A stretch of DNA of 64,000 nucleotides from Trifolium pratense (Eukaryota > Streptophyta > Magnoliopsida > Fabales > Fabaceae), in assembly GCF_020283565.1 (NCBI RefSeq), contig NC_060062.1, positions 27,712,251 through 27,776,250 of the forward strand, read 5' to 3'. Positions 56,301-64,000 of this stretch are shown one piece after another (position 1 is the stretch's first letter; every line of letters starts with the position of its first letter). The notes beneath the pieces were generated by a model. The model was not told the origin of the DNA. It made no database searches and was given only the letters and a program-made list of their open reading frames with translations. The position numbers were made by a program, and so were the translations under genes.

Positions 56301-59300
56301 TGCCGGCGCGGGTCGCATTTCTAGTCAGGTTAGATCAATAGTATTTTTCTCATTTGAATTATTAAATTCAGAGAGATGTGCTTTTTAAAGTAGCTCTCAA
56401 ATTCATTGCTCTAGTCTAGAGTGCATGTATTTAGAAGAATTAACCTGAGGTTATTTTGAGGACTCCATTGTTCCAATATTCTCCAATAAAACCTGGAACC
56501 CATGCATATAGATTGTAATCTCCACTCCTTATATTATTGATTAAAAAGTAGCCTTCCTTGTTTGCTTTGGTCCAAAATTGGTATCCCTAACCAAAAATAC
56601 ACTGTGACTTGTGAGTCAAAATTGCTCGCCAATCGCTTCTTCAATCTTTAAATTTACGAGAATAAATTTTACGGTCCTATTACATTACTAAAAAAAATCT
56701 ATGTATTTTTCATAAATATATTTTCAGGTGACATATTTTGATCGAAAATGTACTTTTAAATGATGATACAAAATTTACATTGTTTTTTAGATGTATACAT
56801 ATGAGATGATATTAGAGGTGTGAAAAAATTCTACAATATATATCTAATATATATAGATTTTTTTTTTGCATTGAATATATATAGATATTTGATCATGACG
56901 AACCTTGCATTCTCTTTGCCAAGATCCAACATCTCCTGGTGGTGCCAATCCTATGTATGCACCTTGAGCTATTATGCACTCGTCACTTACACACCTGAAA
57001 ATTTTCATTTTCAGAACTTATAAACTGCATTTCATTATGGTAAAAAATATACAAATATAATTTTTTGACAATAAAATGTAGTATAACATTTTTCACTAGT
57101 ATGAAGTGCAACTAATTAATATCTTATATTAATAATCAAATAATTTTAATATGATCTTCGAATAATATTTAGTTTTTTTTTTGTCTAGTAGCCCGGTGAC
57201 TATAAATTATACCTTAAAGGTGAATAAGTGGAGTGTCTGAGTTCGAACCTCGACTCATGCATAATATATATGATATCCCTATTAACTGAGTTAAACTCAC
57301 GAAGACAATAATATTTAGTTTATTTAGGCCTATAAATAATCTATTTGTCTCACACAAGAATTTATATATTATGGGGTTACCTGTCACGAACTAGTAATGT
57401 GCCACAAACGCTGCCACGTTGGTTTGGCTTTTGAAAATCATCTGAAGCTGGAAAATCATAGGGCCAACTTTGTACTTCCTTGTTCATCTAGAGAGGACAT
57501 TTTAAATTGTTTTAGTAGTTTTTTTTTTTTTGGTATCGTTCTTCCTCCTTCCAATTTGCTCAAAAATCTCTCTTTTATTAGAAGATATTTTTCGGTAAAT
57601 AAATTTTATCGAAAGATATCTTTTAATAGTGTATTTTTCTATGTGAGTGAGCAATGCGGAGGAGAATAAGAATACTTTTTTTAATTGTTACATGTATTTT
57701 TGCTAAATGAAACTAAAATTTCTACAAGTTAATTCTAAACCTGGTATTTGGCGTCCTCCCAAAGCTCTAGTGGATCCTCATTACCATCCAACAAGGTGTT
57801 AAGATAGACAAAAGTTGGCCCAAAAACTTTCTTCCATGGCTCATTGGGCTGGAGTTTAAGCACTATATCCTCTCCTGCGTAATGAGCACTAAGAAACATC
57901 TGACACATACAACAAATATTAAAAATATTTTCATTTTAGTTGATCATCAAATTAATCTTTAAAATTGTAGAAGCAAAAATAATTTATCTCTTAAATTTAA
58001 AACATTCTGAATGATTCTTAAAAAATTGAAAATTCTCTATCACATCAGTTTTTTTTAAACAATATTAAAACTAAATTGGTCGACTCAAAATGGCAAATGT
58101 GGTTAAATATTTTAATTTTATGAATCATTTTATAATTTTAGTGATAAGAAGTTGTTCTACATTCAAAAAAAAGTTGTTCTAAAATTTCATAACTTAATAA
58201 TAAGATGGTGATACAAAATCCGGATCTGGATTGGGAGCAGTTGCCACCCATGATGATGACTGCATGCGGTTAATGAATTTGTAGTTGTCCGATCAAAATT
58301 GCATGCCTCAGAGCATCTGAATGCAACTTTACTGCAATGCGTTCAACCCATTTCATATAAAATACGCTATTTTTAACACACTCTCTAGCACTCATTCTCT
58401 AATTTGTTGAAATCATAGTAGTTCTCACCACTTTATACAAGTATTTTCAAAGTGAGAGACCTATATTAGAGAGTGAATATTATAAAGAGTGTTAAAAAGA
58501 GAGTATTAGAAAGAGTGCTTAAAATGTATTGTTATTGGTCGAACTCTATGGTGCACAAGTAAGATAAGTATTTCTCAATGCACAAATTTGTTTAGACCAT
58601 TGAATTAAATGAGATATAATATGACATGTTGATCCAATGATAAAAACAAACTTATGCATGATAAAAAAAATCATCTCACTTGCGCATATTAGACAAAAAC
58701 CAACGTTACTATATCACTCTTCCGATCAATATAGTATATTGTAAAAAAGGTTGGTGAAATTTTTTACAAAGAATACTTACTGCAAGACTGATGGGGCCAA
58801 CATGAGAGGTGAGATTCTGTTTAACAAGGCCACCTGATCGAAACTCATTGCTGGGTATGATTACCCAAAACCCTGTTGCTGGATTTGTTTCAGATTCTGT
58901 ACTTATCCATCCATGAACCTTAAGGTTTATGTTCTCACTTGAGTATTGGTACTTGTCATCAACCTTAAAATTTCAAGAGAAAATATTTAGAGGTTCATGT
59001 TGAAGTTGAGATATATGAAATAATTTTTAAAGTTTACGGTATAGAATTTTAGTATTTTTTTTCTTAAATTCAAAGTTAATTTAAATGAATCTTTGAATAA
59101 AAAGTACCTCTCCTGTGAACTCTGGTTCAACTGGATTAACAAGCAAAACAGCTTCTGGAGGAACAAGTTCTTCTCCTCTTCCGGGTAATCGATCATCAGG
59201 TAGAGGCATCAACCTCTGTCTATCATCCGCCACAGCCATGTAATGAAACCTATATACATACATATGAGTTATTTATGACCTCAAAAATTATAATTTGCAG

Positions 59301-62300
59301 AAAGCTAACTTCATAGTACTATATGGTCTATTATTTTCATAAGTACTATCTACCATGTGATATACAATGAAGTATTATAAGTGGCAGAGTAGCTAGCTTT
59401 ATTGCCACGATTTACTGAGATTCAATTCTTGTCGTTTAAACTCTTGTCGTTTAAATTCATAAAAAAAACATATCTACTCTGTATGTGTGTGTGGTTTCAT
59501 TGGGTAATTGTTGCTTACTTGTCTTTACGAAGCTTATAAACAATCCTTATTTGAGGTATGTTAAAAGCTGGCCACTCCTTCAGGTGCTCAAAGATAGCAT
59601 AAGAGTAGAATCCTGACGAATTGCTTAGCATCACATACCTGCACAATCATTCATTACGATTTTACAATCGTTTTCGAGATGATTATGGATTTGAACTCAA
59701 TATCTTAAAGTTATAAAACTAAGTTCCTACAACTGAGTTACATCTGAAGTCAGGATCGGTCCAAGGGTAAGGCAGCCTAAGCAAGGACTTTAGGCCCCCA
59801 AAGATATAAAAAAATTATCAAGAAAAAAAGTTATCTCATAACTCATAAGTAGACACAGTGATCTTGTGATACACTCTCTATAACATATAATTCTCTCTTA
59901 TCTTCTTCTCTCTATTCTCTTCTCTTTCTAGATTCCAGCAACCACAACATTACCCTCACCCTCTTCCATAAATTAAGCAAGACATGACATAGAAAGTAAA
60001 ACATCATCCTCTTCAACAACCTCTTCAACAACCTCATCTTTCTTTAATTAATCTTAAAAAAAATAATTGTTTTTATTTATAGAGGAAAATCATTCTATAT
60101 ACAAATATTTTCCTGTTTTTATTTCTCTAGAAAATATATATATGTAATGGTAAGAAACCATTGCAAAACTTTAGTAACAAATACCCAAAATTATATCAAC
60201 TATGAAATTATATCCACTATTGTATTTTTCTTATGTATTTGTAATTTTTTCCATTCAAAATTTGTTCTGTTGTACAGTGTTCATTAAAAACTGTTTTTTA
60301 TTTTTATTTTTTTATGGTGTGTTCTTTCAGAAATGTGTTTTTTGGTACTGTGTTCATTCACTGAAATGTTAATTGAGATAAAATGAGAAAATTTTAGTTT
60401 TTTTATGAAAAATCTTACTCATTAATCTTTCTCTAAATAATGTAGTATTAATTATTTGAGTCGGATGAAATTAGGAGCATAATTGATTGGGGTAGTAAGG
60501 GATCTATGAGAACTTTTAAAGATGAAAATTTCTAATCATAAATTTCGGTTAATTGAGGTTGAAGACAACTTGCTTCCATAAGCATGGATTGAAGAAGAGA
60601 ACTTGTATTTCTCGGCGAAACGAAAAAGAAAGGGGAACGTGGATTTACTTAGAAAAGATAGCGTGTAGAGAGTGCATGATACTATTGTGTGGATTAATTA
60701 ATCCAAAGGTAAAATAATTGTGGTGTCCATCTTGGACCAATTTATTCATGGGTCCATTTTATACGGAACCGTCATAAGTTCATTAGTTCACATTAATAAA
60801 AGAGTCTCGGAATAAAAGACAAATGCCTTCTAAAAAGAAAAAAATAGTGTTTTTAATGGTATAAAATAGTATGAAACTTTGTATTTTATGAGTAACATAA
60901 AAGTATTTGGGAAATTTCTTTTAAGAAAAAAATACTTTTAATATTATCTATGTTGGTTTGAAACTTTTACTCTTTTTCTAAATAAGAAAAAAAAAACAAA
61001 AACTTTAAAGTTTGTTTTAGGCCCTCAGAATAAGAAAAGTTTATTCTTGGGCCGACCTTCTATGAAGTGTGTATCATGGTCACTATCTTGTTGTCAGAGT
61101 AATCTTTAACTATAGACTAATTTCAATCTTAACATGGGACTGTTTGTTTTAGATTTAAAAAATTGGATTTTTTTTTTTTGTATTTTTGAAAATAGATTAT
61201 CTAAAACCATTTTTCAAAATATTACATGTTTTTTTGTCATCATATAACATAAACACACATTATTGAAAATCAAAACATAATCAAAATCACAGATTTTTCA
61301 AAAAGTTGTATTACAAAAATGATTTTTATGAAAATCTATTTGAAATAACTACAAAATTAAGTGATTTTTCGAAATTTTGACATCCAAAAAAATTTCAATA
61401 AAAGGATCAAATACCTAAAATAACATTTTAAGAATAACTATTCAAACCAAATTTTAATTTGAAGCTTTTATAAAAAGTTTATTTGTAATTTTTACACAAA
61501 ATGCTTTTTCAAAAAAAAAATTTTTACACAAAATTATTTAACACTTATTTTAAAAAATCTATAACAAATAGGTCCTATATAGTACCTTTTGTCTATATTT
61601 AGAGCTGATTGCTTTCCCTTTAGAGATTGATCCCATATTCTTGTAAATGAGATTTCAACTTGTTCCTCTGTTTCCATTATAACCTTAAAACTTGTTCCCA
61701 CAACCCTGCATGTGTAACTAATTACTTGCAAACAACATCATAACAATAACAACACTAAAACAACAAAACATCTATTAGTGAACTTGTTTTAGGAAAAAAA
61801 TTGCATTAACGACGAAAAAATTGAAGAAAATTTAGAGATGAATTTATATTTTCATTAGTAATTTTAGAGAGGAATTCATAGTTTTTGTCAATAATTTTTG
61901 TCTTTCATTCGATTATCATTTTTAACATACCGCTCGGATGTTCCGGTTGTTCCGGTGCTTCCTGCTTCACTCCAAACAAGATCCCAATACCTATTAATCA
62001 ATTGAGGTCAACAATATATTTTGGTCATTAATTTAAGATTGATTGAGTCACATTGAATCGTCATTAGATCATCCTTAAAAGATTTAAATATTTATTGCGT
62101 GAAATCCAGATCCGTTATAATTGAATGATTAGTGCAAAAAGAGAAATTAATCTTATGATGTACCCTCGATTATTCTTTTCATTAAGAGCTTCAAGCAGAT
62201 TATCAATGCCATTATATTGTATTCTAGTCACAAATCCATCTGGATTTGATAAATACACTTGTAGTATACCATTGTCCAAAACTACCTGAAATTTCAAGAT

Positions 62301-62438
62301 CAAAGTAACAAAGAAAATTCAAAATTGATATAAACTCATAATACTAAACTCCAAACTTTACATATATAATATAATGAAAGAAAAACTATGTCTTACATGA
62401 TTTTTTTTGACATGCAACTGCACTACTTGTGAGGACAT
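53399..62438 (-). CDS. Rhamnogalacturonate lyase, polysaccharide lyase family 4
   Basis: Fifteen exons (high to low): 62397-62438, 62164-62285, 61931-61990, 61586-61705, 59519-59638, 59108-59249, 58781-58963, 57741-57899, 57381-57487, 56904-56994, 56445-56586, 55249-55405, 54796-54912, 53742-53868, 53399-53656. All GT-AG junctions fit in phase, giving about 648 aa. Order: N-terminal beta-sandwich catalytic domain (about 10-290; NGILQVYLSNPDGFVTRIQY, HYMAVADDRQRLMPLPDDRL), FnIII-like domain (about 375-455; GDYNLYAWVPGFIGEY), C-terminal carbohydrate-binding-like domain (about 460-640; GKDNAIARHGIHGLYWLFNI). The family cleaves the rhamnogalacturonan I backbone of pectin by beta-elimination. This model begins MSSQVVQLHVKK with no signal peptide; a different upstream start could add one. 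The stop codon is six bases from a Helitron end. Large introns carry MITEs and SINEs. Confidence 0.93.
54345..54572. repeat. MITE in a lyase intron
   Basis: The ends 'gatttggattgagtgcagtc' and (inverted) 'gactacactgaatccatttc' face each other. Inside, 'aagactgttcgatc' is directly repeated. Similar terminal phrases occur near 55735-55765 and 58218-58245. Confidence 0.5.
55915..56335. repeat. Possible LTR fragment in a lyase intron
   Basis: GC-richer block with a TATA box (ACTATATATACA near 56155), then 'gagcgtcgaaatatctgcag' and 'cttcatcgagggcataaacg', phrases reminiscent of Gypsy-type LTR R-U5 regions. Borders and a second LTR were not found. It increases the intron between exons 55249-55405 and 56445-56586. 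Confidence 0.35.
57186..57312 (+). mobile_element. SINE in a lyase intron
   Basis: tRNA-like A box region (TAGTAGCCCGGTGACTA) and B box GAGTTCGAACCTC, then a short body ending in an A-rich stretch. Diverged. Confidence 0.5.
58210..58370. repeat. MITE-like repeat in a lyase intron
   Basis: Ends with 'ggatctggattgggagcagt' and (inverted) 'actgcaatgcgttcaaccca' are related to the element at 54345-54572. Confidence 0.4.
59672..59748 (-). mobile_element. SINE head in the largest lyase intron
   Basis: The minus strand gives TAACTCAGTTGTAGGAAC (A box) and GAGTTCAAATCC (B box). Only the head is recognised. Confidence 0.45.
59755..61058. mobile_element. TIR element, about 1.3 kb, in the largest lyase intron
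   Basis: The left end 'ggatcggtccaagggtaagg' with 'ctttaggccccc' is mirrored by 'gttttaggccctcag' and 'cttgggccgaccttc' on the right. The inside is AT-rich with no transposase. It accounts for most of the 1.9-kb intron between exons 59519-59638 and 61586-61705. Confidence 0.5.
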
Positions 62439-63756
62439 ATTGAAGGATCTTCACTAGTTGCTATATCTATAGTTTTACAATGTAGGTTTTTATGTTACAA
62501 ATTTGATTTATTTGTAATATAAGCTGTTGAGTTATAATAGTTTATAGGAGTTGTTGAGCAATCAACTTTTTTCTTTTTAATAATCAATTCTTTACTCAAT
62601 CGCCACTGTAGTGGCGTACCTTTGTAATTAATTAATAAGTTGCTTAAAAGTGTTGCTCCAAAAAAAAATATGCTGAAAAGTGAACAATTCGTGGCAGATA
62701 TGGAGTAATTGTTTACTTTTTTTACACAAAAAAAGGAAAACAGCAATTTTATTTGAAACATAAATTTGAACTTTAATTTATCATATCGTAAGAATTTATC
62801 TAAAAACATTGACGAAAAAAACTTTAAGGGCTATAAAGTGTGAAAAAAAATCTTTAGGAACTAAAATAAAAATTTTGAAAAATTATATGGACCAAAAATA
62901 TATTTAACCCTAAAATTTTATTTGAAGCATTCATATTTCCTATTCAAAATTCTAAGTTTAATTTGACATATCCTAAGAGTCTATCAAATCTTTTCCGCTA
63001 AATTAGGTCTCGTTCGTCGTTTATTTGGTGATTTGTGACTGTATTTTGGTTGGCTCTGTTTGGGAAGGTTATATTTCGAGCTTATAGCTTATAATTTTTA
63101 GCTTATAAGTGCATATGATAAAAAAAGATCTGTTTGGTAAACGCTTTTTAAAAAGAACCTACAACTTATTTTTCAAATGTTATTTAAAGTAGCTTATTAG
63201 CTCATAGCTTATATTTTTTTCATCCAATTTTACTCTTGCTTTCTTATTTGAAAAAATTTAATATTAATTAAACATAATTTTTATGTCATTTCATACTTAT
63301 ATGCTAGCTCAACCGCTAATTTTACCAAACATTATAAATTCAATCAATTAGCTTAATCACTATAAGTTAAAAACTAATTTATAAGCTATTCGCTATAAAT
63401 CACCCGCTATAAAGTACTGTTATCCATTATTTTTTAGCGAAGAGCCTATTAATGAAGATGTGTTGAATCTTAAAACTATAATACTCTTTCTTAACTTGAA
63501 GCAAAAGTAAGTGAAGATTTATACTTGGAAAAGAAAAAGATTAGAGGAATGTCACGTGAACAAGAACATTTGAGAATGAGTCACGATTTATATGCCACTT
63601 CTTGCCCATCTTTTTGTTCTTTGTCATAATCCACCATACAAATATGTAATTAACTACCCTCTTACTTGTCTGAAAGCCTTTTATACATTAATTCTTTGTC
63701 GATCAAGGTACAAGCCCACCATAAAAAACAAATTATTATTATTATTATTATTATTA
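62439..63756. other. Upstream region of the lyase gene with MITEs
   Basis: Should hold the promoter of the minus-strand lyase gene, but no TATA box was confidently assigned. 63040-63430 is a MITE-like repeat with ends around 'agcttatagcttataattttt' in both orientations. 63731-63757 is an (ATT)n microsatellite bordering the copia LTR. Confidence 0.4.
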
Positions 63757-63952
63757 TGTTATGAATAATTTGGTGGATGTCCATTAAGCATTGGCCCATT
63801 CCACTGACCCATTATATTGTCCTATAAATAGGACTTGTATTGTCATGTAAACACACACCTTGATGAGAATAATACAATCTCTATTCTTTCTCTCTTCTCT
63901 TCTTCTCTCCTCTATACTTATATATTATTACTATTACTTATATTTCATAACA
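63757..63952 (+). repeat. 5' LTR of a second, short-LTR copia-type element (cut by the window end)
   Basis: Starts TGTTATGAATAATTTGG and ends TTTCATAACA, 196 bp, with a strong TATA box CCTATAAATAGG near 63821 and a CT-rich downstream region. CGTTATCAG, the same primer-site start as in the copia element at 16.2 kb, follows at 63953. The left flank is an ATT microsatellite. The body of the element lies beyond the window. Confidence 0.75.
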
Positions 63953-63966
63953 CGTTATCAGGTACG
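63953..63966 (+). promoter_or_regulatory. Putative primer-binding site of the second copia element
   Basis: CGTTATCAGGTACG immediately follows the LTR. The first nine bases equal the site after the LTR at 16550. Confidence 0.6.
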
Positions 63967-64000
63967 CAATTCTTATTCTATTTGAATGAAATCACAAGTA

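Noticed and set aside
62495..62809. 104-aa minus-strand ORF upstream of the lyase start
   Set aside because: AT-rich, Phe/Asn/Lys-biased, not in phase with the lyase first exon and not a signal peptide extension.

Overview
This window looks like a nuclear chromosome segment from a papilionoid legume, most like Medicago or its relatives. That is an inference from AT-rich DNA, intron-rich genes, the repertoire of small inverted-repeat elements, SINEs, TRIMs and short-LTR copia elements, and the close fit of the proteins to plant families. No species-level marker was available.

Five host genes could be rebuilt exon by exon, and all stay in frame across every proposed intron. On the minus strand: a BTB/POZ plus discoidin-like protein resembling Arabidopsis At2g30600 (8397-13909, 12 coding exons, about 799 aa), the TFIIA small subunit (25666-29014, 3 exons, 106 aa), the kinetochore protein NUF2 (34436-38527, 11 exons, about 456 aa) and a PL4 rhamnogalacturonate lyase (53399-62438, 15 exons, about 648 aa). 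On the plus strand: a two-exon 91-aa protein of unknown function (32115-32506), whose exons are too short to stand out as long ORFs. The genes belong to unrelated pathways and show no sign of working together.

Most of the rest is transposon-derived. 1-8.3 kb holds SINEs, a LINE 3' end, inverted-repeat MITEs and a 2.7-kb inverted arrangement. 16.2-20.6 kb is a young copia LTR element that lacks gag, with near-identical LTRs and a 5-bp target duplication. 21.8-25.2 kb is a MITE split by a 2.9-kb Mutator-like element that carries a broken copia gag/protease fragment and a SINE. 27.2-27.4 kb, inside the large TFIIA intron, is a TRIM remnant. 39.2-44.4 kb is a nest of Helitron-like ends, a G-rich minisatellite, and a foldback-type element whose core is a higher-order array of 14 short palindromes with a 202-bp period. 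44.4-53.4 kb contains intron-bearing fragments of several unrelated genes (a CAX-type exchanger, an RRM protein, an RPA1-like/OB-fold protein and an unrecognised minus-strand fragment). It ends in a Helitron-type 3' terminus six bases from the lyase stop codon. The window ends inside a second short-LTR copia element.

The strongest leads are the hairpin-array foldback element, the AACGG-bearing 11-bp minisatellite directly upstream of the NUF2 start codon, the gag-less but recently inserted copia element, the multi-gene fragment cluster with its Helitron end, and the nested insertions dated by 9-bp target duplications.
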